This document shows, one piece after another, positions 10,806-22,179 of a stretch of DNA of 64,000 nucleotides (position 1 is the first letter of the stretch; each line of letters starts with the position of its first letter). The position numbers and the translations under genes are program-made. The stretch is from Euphorbia lathyris (lineage: Eukaryota > Streptophyta > Magnoliopsida > Malpighiales > Euphorbiaceae), in contig NC_088917.1 in assembly GCF_963576675.1 (NCBI RefSeq), positions 75,874,610 through 75,938,609 on the forward strand. Direction: 5' to 3'. The notes under the pieces are model-generated. The model saw only the letters and a program-made list of their open reading frames with translations, ran no database searches and was not told the origin of the DNA.

Positions 10806-12411
10806 TGCTTATTTTGTTAGCACAATACATTTATAAAACTATCACGCACACCATCAATCATAGTATAGTATGAGTATCAACCCACATGATGTTTTATAGG
10901 TGTATTTGCATTCTATTTAGCTTATGTTTAAGAGGAAAAAGTAACCAAGAATGATTTAAGAGTTTATAATAAAACCAAACCGAATACACTAAAATCAATA
11001 GAAATAACATAGTATAAATGAGACACTATATTGGTAAAATGCACGGGATAGATCCTGCACAACAGGGGAATAGATCTAGCACTACATCTCACAATGGTTA
11101 ATTTAAAGCACACCAACAAGGCATCTAAAGAGCATTCTTCCTGCATGTTTATGGTCGAATCAGTCCATGTTATGTCTAAGTCATATCTCTATCAATCTTA
11201 GACATTCAACCGATTAACAAGCACAGGCGGATAATAAATAGATAATCTCTTACTCATATTTATAACCTATCTAGTTCAAGATCATCATCTCTGCCTAACC
11301 CATCACTAAACACCTTAAGTTGATGTTCTGATTGAGAACGCTTTCTCTCGAATAGATTTCTCAATAACATACAACATTATAGTCTATTAATGTTTCATAC
11401 AACACAACTTAGATATGCATAAACAGATAAATACCCTTATACTGAGATATAGTGCTTACCTTCCCCTTTCATTACGATCTATTCCATGTTGATTAGTCCA
11501 CTCAATCTTCACGATACAAAGATCATAAAGAGCTTGTAGATGGCACATCCCCATACCCTAGGAATAGCAAACTCAGAGCTTTTAGCTCTCTCAAGAAGAC
11601 GAAAATGGAAAATAGCAAAATTATATTAAACTAGAAATTGTATCTGAAAATATTGTGGGTTTGCAAAAGGTCAAAAGTTCCTTATAAATAGCCCTGCCCC
11701 TTGGTAGGGCAAAAGCAAAAACCTTCCCTTTTAAAAAATTGAGTAATAAAATTGTATCACAAATATTTTAGACATGCAGCACAATTTCTAATGTGATTAT
11801 AAATAAAACAAACCTTTTCACTAGGTATCACCATTCACAGGTTGCCACCTAAAAATCTTCACAAGCTCCTCTAAAGACTTGCTTATCCCCTCGTGCGCAA
11901 TCCTTACAACTTGGCTGACTTGCTTGTTATGGTAAGCCTTTCCCTTTTGGGTGGATTTATCTGTAACAAGTTCTTGGGCCTACAGACTACAATCCATTCG
12001 ATAAGTTTATGTATTCGATCACATTTGACTCAATAATTCAATAATTCAATTAAGCACAGACTATCTTCTAGCTCTTATATGCATAGTTTATATTGTATCA
12101 TCTACTTTGTAATCTTACATGTCAGTTGCATAGCAATTTCTAATGTTGATTGAAAGGTCAGGATATAATGCATAAATGTTCAACAGTTGTTTCCAACATG
12201 CTCTAACTTATTGTTGTTGGTCTATAGTTGTTACTACTAAGCATGTAATAAAAGGAAATGGACTCCATTAGCATGTTTTTATTTATTAAAGTGAAGCCAG
12301 TGACTACTTAAAATGAAACCATTACATGGCATTGGCAAGAAGATTTAGGGAGATCTATGCTCACCAAATGGTCACATCTTTTAGTACAATCCTTAATGCA
12401 TTTTTCAGGAT
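10806..12411. other. AT-rich non-coding stretch between Helitron and solo LTR
   Basis: No gene or complete element recognised. A TATAAATA-like box occurs near 11684 with no supporting ORF. Matching sequence lies at about 48648-50245 in copy 2. Confidence 0.45.
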
Positions 12412-12416
12412 GGGCA

Positions 12417-13733
12417 TGTTGGTCTCGTGTAACGTGACAAGATTAGTTCCAAGGGGGGGATAACTATTCAAAAAAATTGTACGTTAAGGCTGACTTTTTC
12501 TCTTTAAGAAAAGATTTACACAGCGGTGCTGAGTAGTTTAAGACACAAGTTTAGTCAACTAGTGACTAAGTCTGTTTCTTTTCTTGAGTCAGGAGATAGC
12601 GCTTAAGTCTATTCCTGAGCTCAGCTTCTCAATGCACTTAACTCAGCATGAGTTTGTTACTTAGTCAGTTTTATAGCAAGCAATATATGAAGGAGTTAAG
12701 GGTTAGAAATATGTTATTCAGCAGACGTATCCTGGTTCGGCCTCTTCGCCTACGTCCAGTCCCCGAAGTTCCTTCCGAGCTTTTTGAATCGTCTACTGAG
12801 CTCTTTAAAGGTAGAGCACAAAACCTTTTACAATAGCAAGCTGGGTATACAAGAGTACCTTCCTCTATTCCTCTACTCACTCCTATTACTACCGTTGAGT
12901 ACTATAACCGAGTATTCAGCTTCTCCTTTCTATACTTCTAGAAATGATAAGAGTTTGCTTGTCCTAAACAACAATTGCTAAGACACTTTAGATGACTTGA
13001 ATCACTCTAGACTTTTACACAGAATTGGAATTTGGTGTAAGGTTTGGTTTTCTTTTCTCACAGAACTTCGAATATCAATTTGGTCAGCGTTTCGACTTGA
13101 TTGAAGATCTGCATCGAATGAAGCATTTGAGTGGTCTATTTATAGTGACACTTGAGGCACCGGTGATTTCGAATTTCGAAATAACCGTTGGAGTAAAATG
13201 GCTTCCTGTCGGTTTCACCCAGTACGTGCTCAGCGTCCTCGGCCAATCATATTCTTGTATCTTCTATCTTCGCCAGTACTCAGCAGCTTTTCGTCAGATG
13301 AAAACAAAATGTTCCCACGTTTATGGCAAAGTCTTCCAGACAGCTTTCTGCGTCTTCTGACCTTTACCTAAAGTAGAAATACTTTGTCTCCAAGTTTATT
13401 CTGTTCTGCCGCTGACTAGTACTTATTGTCGTTCAACTCAGCAGCTTCATCTTGAAGCTATTGGTAGAAGGCATCTTGATCCTTCTTGTTGCTGGGCTTA
13501 TGTCTTACTTAATATGACGGTGTTTTAGGTCTTCTTGGGTCGTGAGGCTTTGGCTCTCTTTTATGGGCCTTGGGTCCATTTAGCTAATTGGCTTATTAAT
13601 CAATTAACTCAACATTGAACAAACACATTAGTATGAATAAATCAAAGTCTTTAAATTTAATGTGTTAGAATATTTTTATCATTCACATAACTAATTTTGT
13701 CAAATCAAAATCATGTGGAAAGGTGTTTCAACA
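12417..13733 (-). mobile_element. Solo LTR of SIRE-like copia family (1317 bp)
   Basis: The plus-strand ends TGTTG...CAACA are perfect 5-bp inverted termini. The exact 5-bp repeat GGGCA flanks the LTR at 12412-12416 and 13734-13738, proving a single LTR insertion. Read on the minus strand it begins like the copia LTR at 22755 (TGTTGAAACACCTTTCCACA) and stays similar through the TATA box (TATAAATA, around 13138-13145). Because it is complete, it shows what the truncated copia 5' LTR has lost. ORFs inside it are incidental. CTGAG/CTCAG motifs are frequent. Confidence 0.92.
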
Positions 13734-13738
13734 GGGCA

Positions 13739-14121
13739 TAACTTGACTCAGTTAATAGTAGCTCACTCATTTCTATTATCATAACACACAAAATAAAAAT
13801 AAAGTATCCAATAATTCTTTTATCCATTTTTCTTAATTCTTAATTAATTGTTTAATAATAAAGAACACAAATGTGATTTAAACTTTCATATGCCTAACAA
13901 AAATATAAACAAAATTTACTATGTAAAAAGTCAATCAAGCTAAACAAAATAACTAAGTTTTAGGATCATAAATAGAATTTCCATAATTAGTTTAATCAAT
14001 TGAGTTTACTAAAATAAGCATTAACATGAGTAGTATTTAATCTCATAGCCATATGATATGATAGTTTAAATCACAATTATTAATCTTGTCTATCAAATTA
14101 ATTAAATCAGAATTAAGAAAA
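13739..14121. other. Likely promoter and 5' leader region of the cysteine-rich peptide gene
   Basis: AT-rich sequence between the solo LTR and the ATG at 14122. Several TATA-like A/T runs are present and none can be singled out as the TATA box. The solo LTR sits about 390 bp upstream and points away from the gene. Confidence 0.35.
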
Positions 14122-15559
14122 ATGGATAAAAGAATAATTGGATGCTTTATTTTGTGTGTTATGATAATAGCAATGAGTGAGTTGCCAACAACCGAGTCAA
14201 GTCTAGCTCATCCAGAAGCATGTATTAACGATTGTACTAGAAGATGTAACCATTTAGCTACCATGGATCTTCCTAAAGCTACTTGTCATTCTATGTGTGA
14301 AACTGAATGTACCGCTATTAGGCCTCAATCAAGTAAGTTTCTCATTTTATTAATTCGTTTTCATTCAATTATTTAACTATATACACCGACGTATCTAAGG
14401 GTCGGGAGGGTATTTGAGTACCCACTAATTGCCCTAAAACTCTATTCTTCATATGTATAAAGTTTTGATTTTTTTAACATCAAGACATCTGAAAAATTTC
14501 AATGGATGTCCATTTTTAGTGGAACACTATTTATCAGTAAATTCTGAATCCGTCTTATATAATATAAATAAGAATAAGATTTAATTTTATCCGTAAAATT
14601 ATTTGAAAATTTTTACTTTTAATCCGTCGTACAAAACGACTCAAATTTATCGTTCTTCAAGGAATTCCAATGCTAATTTTCTTTGGTATTTACTTAAAAT
14701 GAAAAAATATGAACTAATTTATTATTATTAGAGTGAAATTTTGAGCTTAAATTTATACTTTGGGGACCAAATTTGAGTTTGTATGATAATAATAAAATTG
14801 ATATTTTCTAATATAATTATGAGTAAATTTGAGCTTTTATCATCATTTTTAAAATACGGTTTTTATATTTTATTTTGTATTTCGATTTCATAATTTTTTA
14901 TGGGTAAATAATTTATTAGTCCTTACATTTTTACCTAACATAATGTTTAGTTTTCATACTTTAATAATACACTATTTAGTCGTTAAGTTTTATGGGTAAA
15001 TAATTTATTAGTCTTTTATATTTTTACCTAACACAATGTTTAGTTTTCATATTTTAATAATACACTATTTAGTCTTCAACATTTGTCCTATTCAACAATC
15101 CAGCCCCTTATCAAGGGATTAATATAATAAAAGTTAAAGATTAAATAATATATTATTAAAATAAAATGACTACTCACTTAAAAAATGATTAAACTGTATA
15201 TTAGATAAAAAAAAATATAGTAACTAATAAATTATTTACTTTTGTTTTACTTAACTCTGAACTTAATATATGTGCGCTATTAAATTTTTCATTTTTTTGT
15301 TATGTGAAATTTATAAATTTTATAATTGGAATATCAATGAAATCTTTTCTTTTTTAATCTCTATCACACACTTTTTTTGGAGCAAAGCGTTTGAAAAATG
15401 ACATATACTTCAATCACATTAAAATGACTTAATTGAATAAATTAAAAACTTAAGACTCATAATATTGCATATGTGTAAAGTATAAAGCATTTAAAAGTAA
15501 AATTATATTCTTACCTTTAATAATTGTATTAACTGTGTTTTTTTTCAGCACTTTCTTAA
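14122..15559 (+). CDS. Secreted cysteine-rich peptide, Ole e 6-like cysteine pattern (73 aa, two exons)
   Basis: CDS is inferred as 14122-14332 joined to 15549-15559. The donor is AA|GTAAGT at 14333 and the acceptor is TTTTTTTTCAG at 15548; the intron is in phase 1 and exon 2 adds only Thr-Leu-Ser and a stop. The ATG at 14122 is chosen because it starts a hydrophobic signal peptide of about 29 residues; upstream codons in the frame lack ATG. The mature part has six cysteines spaced CX3CX3C-X12-CX3CX3C, the arrangement of Ole e 6-type pollen peptides and related thionin-like plant peptides. This suggests a small disulfide-linked apoplastic protein with two helices; function is unknown. The encoded protein is identical in copy 2 (51956-53393). 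Without splicing the frame would read on to 14376, so a retained-intron product is possible. Confidence 0.68.
14901..15240. mobile_element. Probable MITE inside the peptide-gene intron, with internal 92-bp tandem repeat
   Basis: TGGGTAAATAATTTATTAGT at 14901 is repeated at 14993 (period 92) and reappears inverted near 15209-15230 (ACTAATAAATTATTTAC). This gives a terminal-inverted-repeat layout with one arm tandemly duplicated. No clear TSD. It lies wholly in the intron, so it need not disrupt the gene. Confidence 0.5.
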
Positions 15560-15989
15560 TCATTAAATGGAAGAGGAGCTGAGTTGGTACGAGAAGATTG
15601 TTAATCAATTCATTGATTAACATTTATAGTTATTTCTATTAATATTGTTTTTTTAATTTCCAAATAATTGTTGTACATTATATTTGATTTATATGCATAA
15701 TGTAATTGCAACACAATTCAAAAATTACGTATTATTTGTAATATCAATTGTGTCCTGATCAAACTCATCCTATCGTGTGGATCAAGAGACTATACTATCT
15801 AACAATCTGAGCCTGAAGAGACTATACAACTTTCTTCCGCATCTCTGCTCACTATCTAAATGCCTTTAATAAACCTTTGTCCGTGAATTGCTAGAAGCGC
15901 CATTATTTTTACAAAGATTAAGATAATCTAGATAATTTTTCATTTATCTAGAATTGAGGAACCGATTATTGGGGAGGAAGATATAATAA
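15560..15989. other. Probable 3' region of the peptide gene; no other gene seen
   Basis: Follows the predicted stop codon. AT-rich with several AATAAA-like runs (for example TTATATTTGATTT...), but no unique poly(A) signal can be chosen. Nothing else recognised. Confidence 0.35.
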
Positions 15990-16440
15990 TATCCCAATAA
16001 AATTTATTTAGTTTTTAGAATTATAAATTTTAAAAAAATGAATTGGAGGAGTTAATTATGACATATAGATAGTTTTGAGAGAATTTAAAAGATATTCAAA
16101 GATGAAAGACTAAACTGAAATTTGGTCAATATTTAGAAATAAAAAGGTCTTGCTCCATCCATCTTTCTTTATTCATTTGATTTCCTATTCTTCTCCAACT
16201 CTAGTGTTCCTCAATTCTTCATCGGTTTTTACGTTCTTTATACTGAAATGAAGCTCTCAACTCCAGCTACATGTACATGTTATTTTTATTGTGAGATTTT
16301 GAGTTTTTAAAAACCGTTTACAGAAAGAAATTTTGTCACTTTTGTTATCATTTCTATTTCTCCATCCAGTGTTCAATTTTTTACAATTCTAACACTAAAA
16401 ATGCACGCAAGTGGTCGATTTACCTATGAGTACATTAGTT
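15990..16440. repeat. Diverged direct repeat, unit A (empty-site paralogue)
   Basis: This segment and 17757-18156 are diverged copies, sharing for example GAAAGACTAAACTGAAATTTG, CATTTGATTTC and TATTCTTCTCCAACTCT. Unit A has CCCAATAAAATTTATTTAG uninterrupted, where unit B's corresponding site (16735-16750 plus 17757 onward) is split by the 1-kb TIR element. It therefore records the pre-insertion state. Confidence 0.75.
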
Positions 16441-16745
16441 TTTTTATGTATGCAAGGCGTTTTGATGGGTAATCGGAGCAACGTTTGAAAAGTAAGAAAT
16501 CTACCAAAAGTTCAGTTTTTCGATCGAGTTTGGATGTTTTGAGAGTGGTTTTAGACTAATGGAATAATAAGAAATAAAGAGGTATAATTAGTTTCTCAAA
16601 ATAACTAACTTTCATTTTTCCAGTAGGTGGATCCTGACTACCTGTAATGACAATAACATACAAAACTAGTGTAGAAAAGAATATTTTACTAACTCGAGAA
16701 TATTCTAAATATTCTTTCAGGGTGATGAATTATACAATCCCAATA
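16441..16745. other. AT-rich spacer
   Basis: No gene or element recognised. 16746-16750 (AATTT) is the left TSD of the next element. Confidence 0.45.
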
Positions 16746-16750
16746 AATTT

Positions 16751-17756
16751 TAGGCTTAATAGGTATCCAGCCCCCTAAACTTGTAACTTTTTTTCACCTG
16801 GCCCCCTCAACTTAGGGGACAACCTCTCAACCCCCTTAACTCTCCAAAAACATCACATACAACCCCTTAAACTTGTAACTTTTTTTCACTTGGCCACCTC
16901 AACTTAAGGGACAACCTCTCAACCCCCTTAACTCTCCAAAAATATCACATACAGCCCCTTACACCCCTATATCCGGTCAAAATATTGACCCATGTAGAAA
17001 ACGCGCTTGACTATTAACCACACCAATGCCACATGTCATTTTTTTCTTAAATTTTTCCATGTAAATCCAGTAAATTACCCATAATTTGGGCATCCGTAAA
17101 GTCTTCTTCCTTGATTCGCAGGTTTCCACGAAACCTTAAGTACAACATATTCACCACAAAAACATGATTCATGAATACCCACCGTGAAATCGGTTTCAAG
17201 AACAACACAAACCCTAACCTAATTAACAAAAAAAAAGAATTATCTCAGAAGAAGAAAGAGGCAAACCAGAAGAAGAAGAAGAATAAAAAGCAGAAGGTAG
17301 AGGAGGAATAAAGGAGATGAAGGAGATGATACTCACTGTTGAACTTGAATCGGAGACCGATCGGAGACAGAAAAGAGGTGAATCGAAGGAATCGGAAAAG
17401 AGGAAGGAAGGATTTCTGAGGAGAAGAACGTTAGGGATTTAAGAAGAAAGAGGATTTTTTTACTGTTTAAGTTTCTAAAGCCAACCTTCACGCGCTTTCT
17501 AATGAGTGCACTCCCAATTTATTCCATGTCAGAGCCACGTATGCGCTAAGGGGCTATATGTGATGTTTTTAGAGAGTTGAAGGGGTTGAGAGGTTGTCCC
17601 CTAAGTTGAGGGGGTCAGGTGAAAAAAGTTGCAAGTTTAAGGGGTTGTATGTGATGTTTTTGGAGAGTTAAGGGGGTTGAGAGGTTGTCCCCTAAGTTGA
17701 GGGGGCCAGGTGAAAAAAAGTTACAAGTTTAGGGGGTTGGATACCTATTAAGCCTA
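16751..17756. mobile_element. TIR DNA element, TAGGCTTAAT family, complete (1006 bp), 5-bp TSD
   Basis: The element begins TAGGCTTAATAGGTATCC and ends with the complement. The inverted arms run about 110 bp and each contains two tandem sub-terminal blocks (CCCCTTAACTCTCCAAAAA and its complement). AATTT flanks it at 16746-16750 and 17757-17761, and the paralogous empty site at about 15993-16011 supports a 5-bp duplication. The interior carries a (GAA)-rich tract and a decayed GRF-like zinc-finger fragment on the minus strand. A 5-bp TSD with these ends does not match the usual hAT (8), Mutator (9) or PIF (3) values. No transposase. Confidence 0.85.
17075..17166 (-). pseudogene. GRF-type zinc-finger-like fragment inside the TIR element
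   Basis: In one minus-strand frame the sequence reads CFCGEYVVLKVSWK then PANQGRRLYGCPNYG and a stop. This matches the GRF zinc-finger layout (CxCG...S.T..NPGRRF..C) up to the third cysteine. Such fingers occur in many plant genes and transposon-borne fragments. The frame stops before the last cysteine, so it is incomplete. The same block appears in the element at 1-716 and in copy 2 (54909-55000). Confidence 0.5.
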
Positions 17757-18156
17757 AATTTTATTTAGTTTCTAGAATTGTAATTTTTTAAAAAATTGAA
17801 TAGGAAGAGTTAATTATGAATTGTAGATAGTTTCGGGAGAATTTACAAAATATTGAAAGACGAAAGACTAAACTGAAATTTGTCCTGTCTTCTCTATTCA
17901 TTTGATTTCTTATTCTTCTCCAACTCTGATCTTCCTCGATTCTTCACCGTTTTTACGTACTTTATACCGAAACGAAGCTCGCAACTTCACCCACAGGTAC
18001 ATGTAATTTTTATTGTGATATTTTGAGTTTTTAAAAATTATTTAGAGGGAGAAAATTTGCCACCTTTATTATCCTCTCTATTTCTCTACCATGTGTTCAA
18101 TTAATTTTTTGCATTTTTAACACCAATAATGGACCTAGGATGTCGATTTTTTTGCA
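17757..18156. repeat. Diverged direct repeat, unit B
   Basis: Paralogous to 15990-16440, with clear blocks of similarity and many substitutions. The TIR element sits at its left edge. No coding content. Confidence 0.7.
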
Positions 18157-18224
18157 TATGTCTTCAATACTTAATTTATAAAACGATTGAAATGAAAATA
18201 AGCAAATCGAAACAAAGTAGACTA

Positions 18225-18320
18225 GATGCAATTATAGCTCATGAGTTTACAGATACACGGTTTGTGTCTCCCACCTAAACTAGTTACCATGCAAATTCAA
18301 GTTCGATTCTCATTTTCCCA
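18225..18320 (+). other. Possible tRNA-derived SINE head
   Basis: TAGCTCATGAG followed about 60 bp later by AAGTTCGATTCTC resembles Pol III A- and B-box spacing in tRNA-derived SINEs. A cloverleaf was not demonstrated and there is no clear tail, so this is tentative. Confidence 0.25.
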
Positions 18321-18360
18321 AAAACAAATAACGAAACTTTAACTTCAGATAGAGTATATA

Positions 18361-19390
18361 ATTGTTGGGATTATAATATCCTAAAACAAACTAAAAATAA
18401 AACACGACACAAATTTTTTTTCGGGAATTTTTTTTTCCCAACTCGCCGAGTCAGCTCGGCGAGCTGGAGGGCAGTAGCCGAGGAAATATTTTTTTCGGCC
18501 AGCTGGCTGGCAGAAGGTAGGGAAAAAATATATATATATTTTTAACCCGAACATTGAAAGAGAAGAAAAAAGAAAATAACGTAAAAGAAAACTAAAGAAC
18601 TAAACTAAAAGCAAAAATGTATAATCTAAACTTTATTAAAAAAAACTTGAAAAGTTTTATTCAAACTTGGGTTGCCTCCCAAGAAGCGCTACGTTATAGT
18701 CGGTGATCTCGACGTAGAATTCCCTCCTAAGTGTATGCTTCCATTTGCGTTTGGAATTCAAATTCTTGAATAAATAATCCCTACCTATAAAACGAATTAT
18801 CAATTTTAAACAAATTTAATGAAAATAAAGGACAAAATGTAAATCAATTATGAAAAAGTTTAGTTTGCTCCCTTTTTTATTCTCTAGGTAGATAAAAAAG
18901 AATGAAAATTCCTGGACATAGAGCAAACCCGAACCTTTCTAACTTTGGATCCTTCTCCGGATGCTCAATTTCAACTGATTCCTCAATTAATATTAAAATT
19001 GTTGGTTTCTCATAATCAGGGATCAGTTCTTCTTTTTTAACAGAAAAATATATTACCTCCTCAATTTGACAAACATAACTAGGTTTCTTGTTTTATTCCT
19101 CCGCGGTTGAATCAACTAGGATCCTTTTTGTATGCATAAACCTTTAATTGAAGCATACAAGTCACCATTTTGATCTTCGTGAGTAGATAGCAAGTCAAGC
19201 AAGTGCTTAACGAACACCTTATCGTTTTGAGCCATTTTCTCAAAAAAGAAGAATCATTAGAAATAGCAATAAAAATTAAAAACAAATACTAGCACGAAAA
19301 TAATATTCACAAAAAGTGCCTAAACTAACAAATTCGACCTTTGGTTCGATATTGCTGGAAAATAAATCCCCAGCAACGATGCCAAAAACT
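18361..19390 (-). mobile_element. Internal 5' part of a truncated gypsy-type retrotransposon
   Basis: On the minus strand this follows the LTR at 19391-21440. It starts with a primer-binding site at 19384-19367 (TGGCATCGTTGCTGGGGA), close to the tRNA-Asp-type site TGGCGCCGTTGCCGGGGA used by some plant gypsy elements. A short minus ORF at 19238-19134 (35 codons, starting Met-Ala-Gln-Asn-Asp) is in the position of gag but has no recognised domain. No pol or second LTR occurs to the left, so the element is truncated; its left edge (around 18360) is a guess. Confidence 0.6.
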
Positions 19391-21440
19391 TGATGCGCCC
19401 CCAAGCTGACGCTCGAAATCTCACTAAGGGATAAGTATACCTCGTCGTTATCAAGTAATAAATCAGGACAAGTCCATGTATCGAATTTACTGGATTTATA
19501 TTGCAAGTATCAAACTACTAGGTTTCTAATGTTATCTGAGGGTTTGAGATTTGATTTGTTTAAGTTAAACCTACTCCTATCTAAGTTAAATCTACTCATA
19601 AGTGATCTTTAGCAATGTAATTTAACATGGAATGGGATGGAGCGATACGATAATATTCATTCCAGCCTAATCTAACATTCAATTGTTAACCTAATTTGAG
19701 TCACTTAAGCCTAAGGCGATTAAATCAACTTATTCTTCTAAGGTTCCTAATTCGTTATTCCTTTGTGATAACATTGTGATATTATCCCAAGGATCAAAAA
19801 GGATATTCACCAAGGACCTACCACAAGAGACCCGCGGGCGAACCTATGAGGCGAATCTCCATGAACCCTCGATTCGCCATTAGAAATGGCTGGGCCGCCC
19901 CGGCAGTAAAGGCCATTAATGAGCTATCAATTAGCTAACCGTCAGCTTAAAGGTAACCAGTAACCGCCAGCTTAAGGGTAACCAGTAACCGCCATTAATG
20001 GGACATTAATGGAGACTTTCTAGTTACTGCAAGTTACAACTTCATGACTATATATATAGCCTATACATCATGCTATCAAGGTACACATTCATTCACCCTT
20101 TGTCAATTCAGTTTGCTCTCTTGTTCTTCCTTACTGACTTTGGCATCAGAGCTTCCCCCCGTCTAACCCAACGACGCCCCCCACAGGGACGAAAGTTGAT
20201 CAGAATTTCTCTACTTGTTATCACTTTGTAAGGCCGAAACTAGCTCCAGGATTCAGCAACTTGGGTCTTATCAACTATAAGATTGTCAATCCTATAGGTC
20301 TCTGATTAGGGTTAATCAGATTCAACTCGCAATATGTACCTAGACGATATTTGGATATTTGAATGAGTTAACCCAAAAAGGCAAAGTATAAACAGAAGAG
20401 AGATAACAATCAATTGGAGAAATTAATATTTGAATTAATATTAAAGATGAAAATATTGTTTGCCACGGAGATACAATTAGCCTAGGATTCATAGAAAAGA
20501 TCAAAGGCAAATAGATATAAAAGAGAAGAAATCCCTTTCAGGGAACCTGTCAACCAATGCAGTCATCTTTCTATGACTTGAAGGATGGTCGACCATGAAT
20601 AATCCCTTGGAGCGCGAAGATTGATGTTCTTCAATGGCGGACGGAGGAGGAAGAGGGATTCTTCAAGGTAGGGTTAGGCTAATTTTTACGCAAAGCTAAA
20701 GATCTTCTAAAAACTAAAACTAAAAACTAAAAACTAAAAATTGATTACAAAACTGATTCTCTACAAACTGACTAACTGATTATTTCTAACTAATGGAACT
20801 ATTTATAACGAAAAGCTAAAAGCTATTCTAATGAAACACTAATTAATTAAAAGCTATTCTAATTGAGAAACTAACTCTTCAAACATTATCTAATAAAAAC
20901 TAATTAATCTATGGGGATGGAAAATCTAATTATTTAAATATAAAAAGCTTAAAGATAATCCCTAAACATCTGCCAAAATATTCTGTAAGATTTTTATTTG
21001 AATTTGAACTCTTGAGTAGGTTCAATGAATCTGGTTAGAAAAGTATCATGATTCTGATCCTTAAAAATCTCCACTTTTATCTCTAAAAATCTGCACATGA
21101 TCTCATAAAATATTATTTAGATAATTCACCCAAAATTAATTAATTATCTTACCAAAAATCCTTTCTAATTATCAAGTCAAATTTGATTTATTTTTTGTAG
21201 GTTAATTTCTTAATTTTTAGTATAGATAAATGTTAAAATAACATATAGAGATTGATTCATTAAAAGTGACAAAATATTTGATAAAATTTAGGAATATTTA
21301 ATAAAATGCTAAAAAGGTAATTCAAAACCTAAAATTGATAAACAAGAATAAATTGCTATTAAAATAAATAAAAAGATAATACAAATACAAAACAATTCCT
21401 AAAATCATACTAAAATATAGGGGATTTTGACCCCCTATCA
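19391..21440 (-). mobile_element. LTR of the truncated gypsy-type element, with a nested solo LTR
   Basis: On the minus strand it begins TGATAGGGGGTCAAAATCCC at 21440 and ends GCGCATCA at 19391, just before a 6-nt spacer and the primer-binding site. Total length is 2050 bp, of which 458 bp plus a 5-bp duplication belong to the inserted solo LTR at 19766-20223. No long ORF. Confidence 0.75.
19766..20223 (+). mobile_element. Nested solo LTR (458 bp) with 5-bp TSD
   Basis: The ends TGATAACA...TGTTATCA are perfect 8-bp inverted termini. CTTTG is duplicated at 19761-19765 and 20224-20228. A TATATATA box lies near 20050, followed downstream by the C-rich GGCATCAGAGCTTCCCCCC stretch common in plant LTRs, so it reads on the plus strand. 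There is an internal tandem AGGTAACCAGTAACCGCCA repeat at about 19950-19995. It is inserted in the LTR at 19391-21440. Confidence 0.9.
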
Positions 21441-21441
21441 T

Positions 21442-22150
21442 TGGGTCAATAGGGTGGAGAAGTTTCAAGTTACTCAACGGTGTAAGGTTCCTTTCGCCAT
21501 TGGGGCTTATCGGGATGAAGATATGTGTTATGTTGTAAAGATGGATGCTTGCAGCGTGCTATTAGGTATGCTATAGAAATTTGATTATGATGCCTCGCAT
21601 GCGGGAAGGAGCAATACCTACACCATACATAAAGATTGAATCAAGTAAATCCTAACCCCTTTAAAGAGTTCGTCTATGGGAAAAAGGAAGGCAATCTTGA
21701 GTGATTGTCCAACTCCGTAGTTGAATATGAATGAGCGCGTCGATAAAATGGGAGAGGCATCACATCATATTGACTTGGGTTCTGTGGATAATTTACTTAG
21801 CCTCTCATGATGAATTCGGATCCAAAGAGGAGAATGAGGTTGAAAATGGGGAAGTTGAGCAAATGTTCGAACGTGACAAGTATGTGTCTTTCAACGAGAA
21901 ACCTGGAGGACTTCCACCTTTGGGGAAGATACCACATGATATAGCATGGGATCCCAGAGATAATACACATATTCTTACTCATGGGAACATGAGATTTGAG
22001 AAGGAGGATGTGCGGTACCTTATGACATCTCTCGAAAGAACTAATACTCCTAGCACATGCATGATGCAAAGGAATCAAGTCGCCTACTTGGTAAAATCTG
22101 AACTTATTCTTTTATGCTTTGTTGAAATATGTGTGTTGGGATCTTGTTGT
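21442..22150 (+). pseudogene. Decayed Ty3/gypsy pol fragment (protease tail to RT start)
   Basis: The plus strand from 21442 reads as a gypsy protease C-terminus, with motifs VEKFQVTQRCKVPFAIG, then DMCYVVKMDACSVLLGM and KFDYDASHAGRSNTY. Further on (about 21903-22050), GGLPPLGKIPHDIAWDPRD resembles the GLPPxRxIxHxIDLxPG motif before plant gypsy reverse transcriptase. Stops and frame changes between blocks show a pseudogene. The 142-codon open frame 21731-22159 is the part still open. RT catalytic motifs are absent. Confidence 0.65.
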
Positions 22151-22179
22151 GTTGGTTGAGGAAAAATCTATCATATGGG

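Noticed and set aside
12648..13360. Several 60-110-codon frames on both strands
   Set aside because: They lie inside the solo LTR, whose bounds are fixed by a TSD, and show no domain.
14086..14121. Upstream extension of the cysteine-rich peptide
   Set aside because: It would start at TTG; the ATG at 14122 directly begins a signal peptide.
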